Part shown: positions 24,445 to 31,788 of the stretch, in pieces | Layout of the letters: each line of letters starts with the position of its first letter | Numbering within the stretch: position 1 is the first letter of the stretch | From: Streptomyces sp. SJL17-4 | GTDB taxonomy: Bacteria > Actinomycetota > Actinomycetes > Streptomycetales > Streptomycetaceae | DNA: 64,000 bases | Direction: 5' to 3' | NCBI RefSeq assembly: GCF_036826855.1 | Contig: NZ_CP104578.1 | Coordinates: 4,871,501 to 4,935,500 of the forward strand | Program-made: the position numbers and the translations under genes | Notes under the pieces: generated by a model | What the model was told of the DNA's origin: nothing | Database searches by the model: none | The model's input: only the letters and a program-made list of their open reading frames with translations

Positions 24445-26538
24445 TCAGACTCCGTCCTCGCGGCCCGGCGGCAGCGACAGCTCCCGCCGGGCACGGATGT
24501 CGCGCGGCCAGTGGGTGGCCGCGTCCCAGAGCGAACCGCTGCCCGTCAGATGACGGCCGGAGAGCCGGCGCAGTTCGTGCGCGAGGCGGTCGGCCACCTC
24601 GTCGTCGGGCAGTGCGAGCGGATCGGTCAGCAGCCATACGGCGTGCAGCAGTCGCCGTACGGACAGGTGGAGTTCGGTGGTGTCGTGGTCGAGGCCCGGA
24701 GGGAGGTCGTCGGCCGTGCCGCCGCTCGTTCCTCCCGCCGGCCGCCGGCCGAGGGCGATCGCCCGGCGCGGGTCCGGCCCGGTCAGGTCGCGCTCACGGG
24801 GGTACGGGGCGGAGCCGATGAACCGCAGCCGCTCAAGCCAGCCGAGGACGTCCCGCTCGGGGAAGGTGAGCCGCAGCTGGGTGACGGCCTCCTCGGTGCG
24901 GCCGAGGGCCAGGTCGTGATGGAGGCGGTACGGGCCGGGCTCGGGGCCGTAGTGCCGGTGCAGGGTCTCGTGGACGGCGTGCCAGGCCGCGTACCGGGGA
25001 TGGTCGTCGTCCTCGAAGCGGAGGCGGTGCAGGAGCAGGGCGCGCAGGAGGGGGTCGGCGACGAAGTGGCCGGAGCCCGGTTCGGCGGCGGCCCAGTCCT
25101 CGGAGCGCAGCTGGTCGCGGACGCGCAGCGCCACGTCCCCGTCCAGGGACTCGCCCTGGAGCCGGGCGTGGGCGAGCATCCGGGCGGACTCCTCGTCGTG
25201 GGCGGCGGCGAGCACGGCGTACGGGCCGGGCCGCCGCACCGGGAGGAGTTCGGCGAGGAGGGTGGCGGCGACGGGCACCGGCGGGGTGTCCTCGCGCAGT
25301 TCCACCGTCAGGTCGAGCAGCGCGGCGGGGGTGAGACCGGCCCGCAGGTGCTCCGGGGCCTCTCCGGCGGCCCGGCCGAGGAGGGCGACGCCGAGGGGGC
25401 GGCCGCCGGTCAACCGGTGCACGGCGCCCGCGAGTTCGGTGGGTGTCCGGCCGGCCGGGTCGTGGCGGTCGAAGGCGGAGCGGGTCTGGGAGGGGGACAG
25501 CGGCGTGAGCTCCACCGCGAGGATGCCGGAGCCGACGCGGGCGTCGCGCGGGCTGGGCGCCCGGTGCGCGGTCTCCGGCAGCCGGGTCCTGGTGGCGTTC
25601 CGCAGCCCCTCGTGCTCGCGGACCCGGGAGGCGGCGAGGACGACGACCCGGTCGCGGCGGCCTTCCGTACGGGCGCGCAGAATCGGTTCGACGAGCTGCC
25701 GGCCGAGCGGCTCGTGGGCGTTGTCGAGGAGGACGAGCGGGCGGCCGATCCGGCCGCCGCGCCGGATCCCCACGTACGGGTGGAGGAGGTCCTCGGTCAG
25801 CGCGCCGACGAGGAAGCCCTCGGCCTCGGCGCGGCGCCGGCCGCCCTGCTCGAAGTCGATCGCGAGCTGCTGGAGCCCGGCCTTGCCGCGTCCGCCGGCG
25901 TTGCGATAGGTGCCGTACCAGCTCTCCGAGGTGCGCTGGAGGCGGCCGAACACCTCCTCCAGGACGGTCTCCACGGTCGCCTCGGCAAGCAGCCCGGCGA
26001 GCGGGACGGTGGCCTCGGCGAAGGTCGCGGCCAGCTTGGCGAGGACCTTGCCGACCCAGTGGGTGGCCGCGCCCCGGGTCGGGTCGACGGTCGCGAGCAG
26101 CGGCCCGAGCCGCTGGAGGTCGCGCCGGGCCCGCTCGTCGTCCTCCTGCGACCAGCCGATCGAGGCGACCGCGACGAGCCCGAGCGACACCCGGGGGAAC
26201 TTCACCGGCCGTGCGCCGAGCACCTTCGGCGACATCTGTACGGCGAGCTCGGCGAGGGCCCCGGTGAGCGGGGTCCAGCCGGGGCCGTGGTCGGCGGGCG
26301 GCTCGATGTGCGCGCAGTCGAGGAGCGCCAGCGGCGTGTACCCCTTGTAGCGGTTGCGGACCTCCTTGAGCAGGGCGGTCTTGCCCGTACCGCGCCCGCC
26401 GGTGAAGACGGTGACCGGCGGATCGTCACCGTGCTCGAACGGCACCCGGGAGGCGCCGTGTTTCGTGAGGCCGCTGAGGCGCGCGACCAGTCCCGCATCG
26501 TGCAAGGCCGCCTCGCGGCCGTACAGCTCTCTGTCCAC
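24445..26538 (-). CDS. Large P-loop (STAND/AAA-like) ATPase paired with a binding protein
   Basis: 697 residues, no membrane segment. Walker A FTGGRGTGKTALLKE (45-59), Walker B PLVLLDNAHE (267-276) with an ATPase-sensor-like VVVLAASRVREHEG following, and a helical C-terminal half without recognised repeats. The layout (short N-terminus, NTPase, helical effector or sensor part) is that of signalling NTPases of the STAND/AAA type, not of an ABC transporter ATPase: no LSGGQ is present. Upstream gene of a two-gene unit with the tethered binding protein. Role unknown. Confidence 0.7.
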   Translation of the reverse strand: MDRELYGREAALHDAGLVARLSGLTKHGASRVPFEHGDDPPVTVFTGGRGTGKTALLKEVRNRYKGYTPLALLDCAHIEPPADHGPGWTPLTGALAELAVQMSPKVLGARPVKFPRVSLGLVAVASIGWSQEDDERARRDLQRLGPLLATVDPTRGAATHWVGKVLAKLAATFAEATVPLAGLLAEATVETVLEEVFGRLQRTSESWYGTYRNAGGRGKAGLQQLAIDFEQGGRRRAEAEGFLVGALTEDLLHPYVGIRRGGRIGRPLVLLDNAHEPLGRQLVEPILRARTEGRRDRVVVLAASRVREHEGLRNATRTRLPETAHRAPSPRDARVGSGILAVELTPLSPSQTRSAFDRHDPAGRTPTELAGAVHRLTGGRPLGVALLGRAAGEAPEHLRAGLTPAALLDLTVELREDTPPVPVAATLLAELLPVRRPGPYAVLAAAHDEESARMLAHARLQGESLDGDVALRVRDQLRSEDWAAAEPGSGHFVADPLLRALLLHRLRFEDDDHPRYAAWHAVHETLHRHYGPEPGPYRLHHDLALGRTEEAVTQLRLTFPERDVLGWLERLRFIGSAPYPRERDLTGPDPRRAIALGRRPAGGTSGGTADDLPPGLDHDTTELHLSVRRLLHAVWLLTDPLALPDDEVADRLAHELRRLSGRHLTGSGSLWDAATHWPRDIRARRELSLPPGREDGV

Positions 26539-26642
26539 GACCCGCCACCCCCGTAGCCCCCGACTACCCCCGTCACAGTCAACTCAAGGATATCGACGGC
26601 ATGTTGGGAAAGCGGTCGGCTTATCGACTCTTCCTGTCCACT

Positions 26643-26664
26643 GTTGTCAGTCCGTTGTCAGTCC
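26643..26664 (-). repeat. 11-bp duplication across the oxygenase stop codon
   Basis: GTTGTCAGTCC occurs twice in direct tandem (26643-26653, 26654-26664). On the minus strand each copy contains TGA; the second holds the true stop (26658-26660). Confidence 0.85.
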
Positions 26665-27578
26665 GTGGCGATCGCGTCGAGCTGGGCCCGCAGGTATCCG
26701 TGCGACTCGATGCCGTGGATCGTCGTCCCGGGCGTGCACTCGTAGAAGTACACGAGCGACATCAGCTCCTCCGTGGGGACGTCGGCCGGTGGCGGCAGCA
26801 CCCGGTGCCGTCCCGAACGCCACCGCCCGCCGGTCCAACTCGCCATCAGATCGCCGATGTTGACGGTGAAGGCGGCCGGGTCGTACGGAGCGTCCTGCCA
26901 GCCCCCGGCGTCGGTGAAGACCTGCAGCCCGCCCTTGCCCGCCTCCCGGTCCAGGACGGTGACCGTGCCGAAGTCCGTGTGCGGGCCGATGCGGAACTGG
27001 CCCGGCTCCGGCTCGCCCGTCCGCTCCCGCCCCGGGTACCAGTTGATGTTGAAGCCGAAGGTGGGGTGCCCGGTGTGCCGGGTGAAGAAGTCCCGCTCCT
27101 CGCCGAGGGCCACGCCGAGCAGGTCCAGGACCCGGTCCGAGAGCGCCTTCATCTGCGCCAGGTACGTCTCCACCAGCGGCTTCAGCTCGGGGATTTCGGC
27201 GGGCCAGGTGTTCGGCAGGAACCATTCCGCGTCCACGGCCGGGTCGCCGGTCGGCTCGTCCGCCGCGAAGGAGAGCGACTCCTTCAGGTCGGGCGGCGTC
27301 GCCGTCCCCTCCGCGTACCCGTTGGCCTCCGCGCCGGGCCCGAGCCAGCCCCGGCCGCCGACCCGCACGGCGTACGGCTCCTTGAGGGCGGGCGGGAGGC
27401 GGAAGAAGCGACGGGCCGTCTCGCGGATGGCGGCCCGCAGCCCGGGGTCCACCCCGTGCCCGGTCACCAGCAGGAACCCGGCGTCGCGGAGGGCGCGGTC
27501 GACGGCGGGGAGCTGGGGGGCGGGGTTGAGGCGGAGGTCGATGGTGGGAAGGCTCGCCTCACGGACGGGTTCACTCAT
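26658..27578 (-). CDS. Isopenicillin N synthase-family Fe(II) oxygenase
   Basis: 306 residues. Non-heme iron jelly-roll fold with DAGFLLVTGHGV, NINWYPG, the metal motif IGPHTDFGTVTV (H-x-D) and the distal His in SGRHRVLPPP. The usual R-x-S that binds the 2-oxoglutarate carboxylate is replaced by L-M-S (EELMSLVYF). It overlaps the preceding deaminase gene by 8 bp, so the two are coupled. Family members act on amino acids, pyrimidines or natural products; with a cytosine deaminase partner, pyrimidine metabolism is one possibility. Confidence 0.85.
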   Translation of the reverse strand: MSEPVREASLPTIDLRLNPAPQLPAVDRALRDAGFLLVTGHGVDPGLRAAIRETARRFFRLPPALKEPYAVRVGGRGWLGPGAEANGYAEGTATPPDLKESLSFAADEPTGDPAVDAEWFLPNTWPAEIPELKPLVETYLAQMKALSDRVLDLLGVALGEERDFFTRHTGHPTFGFNINWYPGRERTGEPEPGQFRIGPHTDFGTVTVLDREAGKGGLQVFTDAGGWQDAPYDPAAFTVNIGDLMASWTGGRWRSGRHRVLPPPADVPTEELMSLVYFYECTPGTTIHGIESHGYLRAQLDAIATD

Positions 27579-28023
27579 CGCCGATGTCCTCGTTCCAGAG
27601 CGCGGGATGCTTGTCGATGAACTCCCGCATCAGAGCGGCGCATGCGGGGTCGTCGAGCACGAGGACCTCGACGCCGTGTTCGGCGAGCCAGTCGTGTCCG
27701 CCGTGGAAGGTCTCCGCCTCCCCGACGACCACCCGCGAGATCCCGAACTGCCGGACGAGGCCGGAGCAGTACCAGCAGGGGGAGAGGGTCGTGACCATGG
27801 TCGTCCCCCGGTACGAGCGCTGCCGGCCGGCGGCCCGGAAGGCGGCGGTCTCGGCGTGCGCGGACGGGTCCCCGTCCTGCACGCGCCGGTTGTGCCCCCG
27901 CCCGAGCAGCGTGCCGTCGGGTCCGTAGAGCGCGGCGCCGATGGGGATCCCGCCCTCGCCGAGCCCGGCGCGGGCCTCGTCGAGGGCGGTGGCGAGCCAT
28001 CGGCGGGCCTGTTCCTGGTCCAT
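27571..28023 (-). CDS. Nucleobase deaminase resembling yeast cytosine deaminase
   Basis: 150 residues of the zinc deaminase fold: HAE (56-58) and SPCWYCSG (Cys83, Cys86) bind zinc and activate water. GGIPIGAALYG and the ending MREFIDKHPALWNEDIGDE match the shape of fungal FCY1 (which ends in a similar F-I-D-x-x-P-x-x-W-x-E-D-I-G), rather than bacterial CodA or TadA. Predicted to deaminate cytosine or a related base. First gene of a two-gene unit with the oxygenase. ATG at 28023. Confidence 0.85.
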   Translation of the reverse strand: MDQEQARRWLATALDEARAGLGEGGIPIGAALYGPDGTLLGRGHNRRVQDGDPSAHAETAAFRAAGRQRSYRGTTMVTTLSPCWYCSGLVRQFGISRVVVGEAETFHGGHDWLAEHGVEVLVLDDPACAALMREFIDKHPALWNEDIGDE

Positions 28024-28054
28024 GCCGGGACTCTTCCCCGCCGGACCGCCGACG

Positions 28055-28339
28055 TCACACGTGCTGTGGACCCTCGTCCGTCGGCAGTGGATCGGCGACG
28101 AACGTGCCCTTGCCGTGAACAGTGAGGATCAGTCCTCGCTCGCGCAGGACGCGGGCCGCGCGGCGGACCGTCAGGTAGGCGACCCCGTACTCCTCGGCGA
28201 GGTCCCGCTCGGCGGGCAGGCGGGCGCCGGGTGTCAGTTCGCCGCCCGCGATGCGGGCGGCGATGTGGTCGGCCACCGCGACGTACGCGAGCTGGGGGCC
28301 TTGCGGGTCGAACTGGGGGATCTGGTCGGGGTCGGTCAC
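28055..28339 (-). CDS. Single-domain GntR-type winged helix protein (second of pair)
   Basis: 94 residues, only a GntR wHTH: YVAVADHIAARIAGGELTPG, LPAERDLAEEYGVAYLTVRR and LILTVHGKGTFVADP. No effector domain, so ligand response would need another protein or dimer partner. GTG start overlaps the stop of the upstream paralogue by 4 bp (GTGA). The two are about 50% alike by eye and form a duplicated pair. Confidence 0.85.
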   Translation of the reverse strand: MTDPDQIPQFDPQGPQLAYVAVADHIAARIAGGELTPGARLPAERDLAEEYGVAYLTVRRAARVLRERGLILTVHGKGTFVADPLPTDEGPQHV

Positions 28340-28611
28340 CCGGTGCCGTTTCCGGCGGTGGGGGTGACGTAGGAGCCCTTGCCGCGGACGGTGATCACGA
28401 GTCCCCGATCCCGAAGCTCCTGTGTGGCGCGCCGAGCGGTGAGCCGGGCCACGCCGTACTCCTCGGCCATCCGGTTCTCGGAGGGAATGGGGCGGTCTGG
28501 GGCGAGAGCGCCGGACGCGATCTGCTTGCCGATGATCTCGGCCAGCTGGATGTAGAGCGGCGTGGCGCTCTGCGGGTCCAGGGGTCCGTTCGGCGTGGAG
28601 GTATCGCTCAT
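28336..28611 (-). CDS. Single-domain GntR-type winged helix protein (first of pair)
   Basis: 91 residues, a lone GntR wHTH: LYIQLAEIIGKQIASGALAP, MAEEYGVARLTARRATQE and VITVRGKGSYVTP. ATG at 28611. Divergent from a string of small plus-strand genes; a CTGTA-N6-TACAG palindrome and a GTAGA-N10-TCTAC repeat in between are likely its operators. Such KorA/HutC-like mini-regulators are common in actinomycete integrative elements and toxin modules. Confidence 0.85.
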   Translation of the reverse strand: MSDTSTPNGPLDPQSATPLYIQLAEIIGKQIASGALAPDRPIPSENRMAEEYGVARLTARRATQELRDRGLVITVRGKGSYVTPTAGNGTG

Positions 28612-28620
28612 GTGTCCAAC

Positions 28621-28674
28621 GTAGAGCGATAGGCATCTACACGATCGGGTGGATCTGTCTGTACTTGTATACAG
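28621..28674. promoter_or_regulatory. GntR-type operators between gntR pair and small-gene operon
   Basis: CTGTACTTGTATACAG (28659-28674) has arms CTGTA/TACAG and the GTATAC core common to GntR/HutC sites. A second inverted repeat, GTAGA (28621-28625) and TCTAC (28636-28640), lies next to the gntR start. They sit 10-63 bp before the gntR ATG and just before the plus-strand mini-ORF. Confidence 0.55.
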
Positions 28675-28680
28675 AGGACT

Positions 28681-28758
28681 ATGAGGAAGTTAGGTTTCTC
28701 GGGCAAGCAAGACCCCGGCGGCCGCTGGAATCGGCCCCGGGGCATGGCCACCAACTAA
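28681..28758 (+). CDS. 25-residue ORF with a TTA codon
   Basis: ATG with AGAGG 5 nt upstream; product begins RKLGFSGKQDPGGRW after Met and ends MATN. Too short for most gene callers. The fourth codon is TTA, which in Streptomyces needs the bldA tRNA and is rare in housekeeping genes. The -10-like TGTATACAG operator lies immediately upstream. It may be a true small protein or a leader controlling the next gene, which starts 15 bp after its stop. Confidence 0.5.
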   Translation: MRKLGFSGKQDPGGRWNRPRGMATN

Positions 28759-28772
28759 CAGGAGTTGATGAC

Positions 28773-29087
28773 GTGCGAAACCCTATCTCGCGTGCGCCCG
28801 GACGGGTCTTGATTCTCGTCCTCCTCTGGCTGCTCATGCTGACCCTGCCGCCCACCGGCAGGCACCGGCCCCGCCCCGCCTCCCCGCCCTCGGGCCCACG
28901 CCACCGCGCTCCCGCCCGGCGGTCTCCCTACGCCCGGGAGCAGGCGACGCTCCTCGACGGCGCCCGATCCCCCCTGGAACGCCCCTACCTGGCGGCGGTG
29001 CAACGGCGGCGCCGGCGGGCGTTGTGGCTGGCCACGGTCGGGGTGGACGTCGACAACCGGAACATCCACGCGGGGGCGGCCCGATGA
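28773..29087 (+). CDS. Small basic membrane protein, unknown
   Basis: 104 residues from a GTG with AGGAG 9 nt upstream. One strong hydrophobic segment at about 11-25 (VLILVLLWLLMLTL), then a Pro/Arg-rich stretch and a C-terminal part with YLAAVQRRRRRALWLATVG. No homologous family recognised. Its stop overlaps the next gene start (ATGA), placing it in the GntR-controlled small-gene operon. Confidence 0.6.
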   Translation: MRNPISRAPGRVLILVLLWLLMLTLPPTGRHRPRPASPPSGPRHRAPARRSPYAREQATLLDGARSPLERPYLAAVQRRRRRALWLATVGVDVDNRNIHAGAAR

Positions 29088-29443
29088 GCCGGTGTGGGGC
29101 GCGGCGGTCCGTGTTCGCGGTCGCGGAGGTGGTGCGGCCGGTGTGGGGCGGTTCCGTCTGTGTGCTGGCCGTGGGGCACGAGGGTTCGCACCGGGGCCGT
29201 GCGGGCGACGGCTGGTGGGTGACGCCGGAGATCGCCGACGCGGTGACGGTCTCCCTGCTGGCACACGCCCTTACGGCCGCGCCGCCCGAGCCGGAGTTCA
29301 GGTCACCGCGCTGCATCGTCGGCCGTCACGACCGCTGCCGGGACCACGTCCCCCGCGACAGCGGCGTACAAGGGGTCCGTCACCTCGTGTGCGGGTGCGT
29401 TTGCCATGCGGCGCCCAACGCCCTGATGGCTGCCCGACCGTAG
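29084..29443 (+). CDS. Cys/His-rich small protein, unknown
   Basis: 119 residues. The C-terminal third holds CIVGRHDRCRDH and VCGCVCH, a dense Cys/His pattern that could bind zinc; the N-terminal part has single Cys at residues 4 and 26. GWWVTPEIADAVTVSLL is a probable helix. No family recognised. Translationally coupled to the preceding gene by a 4-bp overlap. Confidence 0.6.
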   Translation: MSRCGARRSVFAVAEVVRPVWGGSVCVLAVGHEGSHRGRAGDGWWVTPEIADAVTVSLLAHALTAAPPEPEFRSPRCIVGRHDRCRDHVPRDSGVQGVRHLVCGCVCHAAPNALMAARP

Positions 29444-29457
29444 CGGACGTCGCACGA

Positions 29458-29486
29458 CGGGCGAGGCCCCCGACGCCTCGCCCGTA
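29458..29486 (+). terminator. Hairpin after the small-gene operon
   Basis: ACGGGCGAGGC (29458-29468) pairs perfectly with 29476-29486 across a 7-nt loop, 15 bp after the stop at 29443. Confidence 0.7.
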
Positions 29487-29557
29487 CCGCCGTCGCCGGT
29501 AGGCGTGGGCCGCGCTCCGGCTGGATACGCTGGCCGGGGCACCCCTTGGAGGACATC

Positions 29558-29908
29558 GTGACGACACGACCTGACCACGTCGGAGGACTCATCCCGCGCC
29601 CCGAGCAGACCCCCGCTGCTCTGCGGGCGGCCCTCGCGGTCGTCGCTCCCGAGCGGCTGCCCGAGATGGACGCCGGCCGGCGTGCGGCCGTGACGGAGGC
29701 CATCGAGCAGAGCGGCATCACCCCGCTGCGCATGTTCCTGATCCAGTGGGCCGCGACCATCGAGATCGAGCGGTTCCCCGACACCGCCCGCGAACTGCGC
29801 CGTGCCGAATACATGGCGCAGATCGCCGAGGACCCGGAGGAGAGCCGCCGGTACGTACGGGCGGCCGGGGACATCATCCGTGCCGCGCACAAGGCGGTGG
29901 GCGGGTGA
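29558..29908 (+). CDS. DUF6247-like protein, possible antitoxin
   Basis: 116 residues, helical, from GTG with TTGGAGG 5 nt upstream. TPAALRAALAVVAPERLPEM and FLIQWAATIEIERF recall the actinobacterial DUF6247 pattern (A-L-R-A-A-L near the N-terminus, W about 50 residues later). In Streptomyces such genes often precede a small RelE-like gene, as here, with a GTGA overlap. The antitoxin role is inferred from context only. Confidence 0.65.
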   Translation: MTTRPDHVGGLIPRPEQTPAALRAALAVVAPERLPEMDAGRRAAVTEAIEQSGITPLRMFLIQWAATIEIERFPDTARELRRAEYMAQIAEDPEESRRYVRAAGDIIRAAHKAVGG

Positions 29909-30155
29909 GCTGGAGGTGGGAGTGCGACCCCAGCGAGGAGCACGTCATCGGAGGCGCCCCGCCGGTGTTCGTCGCCGAAGTGGAGAAGACGGCTGATGAG
30001 CTGGTCAGAGCAGCGGAAGCCCGTTACCTCGACGGCACGCTGTTCCAGGGGGGAACCCCAAGAGCGAGCATGTGCGCGTTCCTGGCGGGATGTTCGTCTT
30101 CCTTCATATCCCGCGCTACGAATGCGTATACGTCCTCCAGGTGATCTACCTCTAA
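29905..30155 (+). pseudogene. RelE-like toxin gene with a frameshift at a G tract
   Basis: Starts with GTG overlapping the upstream stop: SWRWECDPSEEHVIGG, then FVAEVEKTADELVRAAEARY. At the run of six G (30048-30053) the expected continuation moves to another frame: with a seventh G it reads NPKSEHVRVPGGMFVF, then HIPRYECVYVLQVIYL and stops at 30155, giving an 83-residue RelE/ParE-type protein. As written, translation ends at 30144 with a nonsense tail. May be a disabled toxin, a phase-variable tract or a sequencing error. Confidence 0.7.
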
Positions 30156-30399
30156 CTGATCATTTCAGAATGAGTTCGGTTCAGGGGCTCGGCGTCCGAC
30201 TGTTGTCGCGGGAGTGCTGCAGGTGCCGGATGATCGTGGGCCTGATGACCTGCGGGAGGTTACACTCTGTACTCCATTGGTCGCAGTGCGTGCATACTTC
30301 GGCCCGGGGCGTGCGATACCTGGAAGGTCGGCTCGCCTCCCCCCCCGGCTTCCGACGGGCATCCGCCACTCCCGTACCAGCGAAGACACGGAGATCCCC
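30156..30399. other. 244-bp intergenic region before the secreted protein gene
   Basis: No convincing gene on either strand. Contains an AT-richer patch (GGTTACACTCTGTACTCC, about 30258-30275) that could hold a promoter, and a run of nine C (30341-30349). Confidence 0.4.
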
Positions 30400-30885
30400 A
30401 TGCGACGCGCTTTCGCCGCTGCTGCCATGACACTCGCAGCCACCCTCACCGGCATGTCCACAGCCACGGCCCAGAGCCCGCATTTCATCGGTCAGGTCAC
30501 CTGTACGACATCCATCACCGCGGGCCTCCAGTGCAGCGGCAAGGCCGCCGGCCTCGGCAACGACCCCACGGCCGCCTTCCTCACTGCGTCCTCCATCGAC
30601 GCCGAGTACGTGTGCACCAACCGGGGTGGCAACGTGGCCCCCGGCCAGGGGACCGAGACCCAGAACGTGGTCGGCCCGGTCCAGAACATCAACCCCCGCA
30701 ACGGCCAGATCACCTTCCGGAACGTGACGCTCCCCGTACCGGAAGCCCCCTCCGCGGCTGACGTCTGCCCGAACGCGAACTGGCGGGTGCACCTGCTCCA
30801 CGTCACCTTCAACGACGTGGAGCTGCACATCCAGCAGGAGGGCACCGACATCCTGGTCAAGCCCCTCGGCGACTTCTCGATCTGA
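30400..30885 (+). CDS. Small secreted protein, four cysteines
   Basis: 161 residues. Signal peptide RRAFAAAAMTLAATLTGMST with cleavage near ATAQS. The mature part has Cys in VTCTTS, LQCSG, EYVCTNR and ADVCPNA, enough for two disulfides, and alternating beta-type segments. No family recognised. ATG at 30400 with GGAG 7 nt upstream. Followed by a strong terminator; free-standing. Confidence 0.7.
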   Translation: MRRAFAAAAMTLAATLTGMSTATAQSPHFIGQVTCTTSITAGLQCSGKAAGLGNDPTAAFLTASSIDAEYVCTNRGGNVAPGQGTETQNVVGPVQNINPRNGQITFRNVTLPVPEAPSAADVCPNANWRVHLLHVTFNDVELHIQQEGTDILVKPLGDFSI

Positions 30886-30898
30886 CGCACAGCGAGCA

Positions 30899-30938
30899 GG
30901 CGGCGCCCGGCACGAGAACATCCGTGCCGGGCGCCGCC
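30899..30938 (+). terminator. 15-bp perfect hairpin terminator
   Basis: Stem 30899-30913 with 30924-30938, 10-nt loop, 14 bp after the stop at 30885; no T-run, as usual for Streptomyces. Confidence 0.85.
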
Positions 30939-31022
30939 CCAATTCCGCGCGGCCTGGCGTCGGCGGGATCCCCCAGGGGGCGCACCCTCAGCGTCGCCCG
31001 TTCGAGCGGTGTGTCGGCGCCC

Positions 31023-31517
31023 TTAAGGGCGCCCGCGTTCTTGGAGGTAGGTCACGCCCGCAGCGGAGTTCCGGTCGCCGCGTGCTGCGTCGTCGGCCGG
31101 CCTGCTGGACGATGGCAGCGGCGAGGGTACTTGGGGAGTGCCGGAGTACGGCGGCGCCGAAGACCGAGTAGGCGCCGTGAACTCGTGCGTGCCCGCCGCG
31201 AGGAACTCCTCGGCCGTCTGCTGCCGCACATCGAGGTGCAGCCGGTGTTCACGCGCCTTGGCCACCTGGACGGGCGAGATGTCCACGCCGGTCGCTTCGG
31301 CGCCCAGCGCGACCAGGTGGGCGAGATTTCCACCGTTGCCGCAGCCCAGGTCGAGGACCCGGGCGCCGGAGACGTCGCCGAGGACCTTCTCGTCGGGCCC
31401 GTGGTCGGGCCACTGCGTCCAGTTGAACCACGTCGAGGCCCCGGCCGCGTTCCTCTCCTTGCGTCCCGGCCTGGCCGCGCCCCACACGTCCCACGCACCG
31501 GCGTCCTGTTCGCGCAC
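31023..31517 (-). pseudogene. Broken SAM-dependent methyltransferase
   Basis: A readable core remains: WTQWPDHGPDEKVLGD, RVLDLGCGNGGNLAHL (SAM motif G-x-G-x-G) and VDISPVQVAKAREHR. After THEFTA near 31173 the expected next motif, YSVFGAAVL, is found one frame away, and the rest of the catalytic domain is missing. The 5' end also lacks a credible start; the first recognisable residues begin near 31517. This remnant accounts for most of the 900-bp gap between two secreted-protein genes. Confidence 0.65.
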
Positions 31518-31788
31518 CCTCGTCCTTCCACATGGTGAGAGCCCGCCCGCCGATCCGCGGGTCCACGTCGAAGCCTGCCGCATGGAGGGCGGCGACCGGG
31601 CAACCTCTGTGGGGTGGGCGGGTGTTGGCGGGAGGTTGGGTGAGGGAAACCCTGGCCGTTCGTACAACCACTCGAAGTGGTCGCGAGTCTGAACGGGCGC
31701 GGCACGAATCACGAATCGTGCCCACCGGCGCGGCGCCCCCGGAGGCCGCTCGGCTCATCACCGTTCTTGACACCCTCACGGGAGACAC

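Noticed and set aside
30156-30488. Minus-strand frame with CTHCDQW-like sequence considered as a small zinc protein
   Set aside because: Lacks a start with ribosome site and overlaps the promoter of the secreted gene; no further support.
28055-31517. Whole integrative element (AICE) or prophage
   Set aside because: No integrase, excisionase, transfer gene or tRNA att site was seen; only GntR, small genes and remnants, so at most a fragment.
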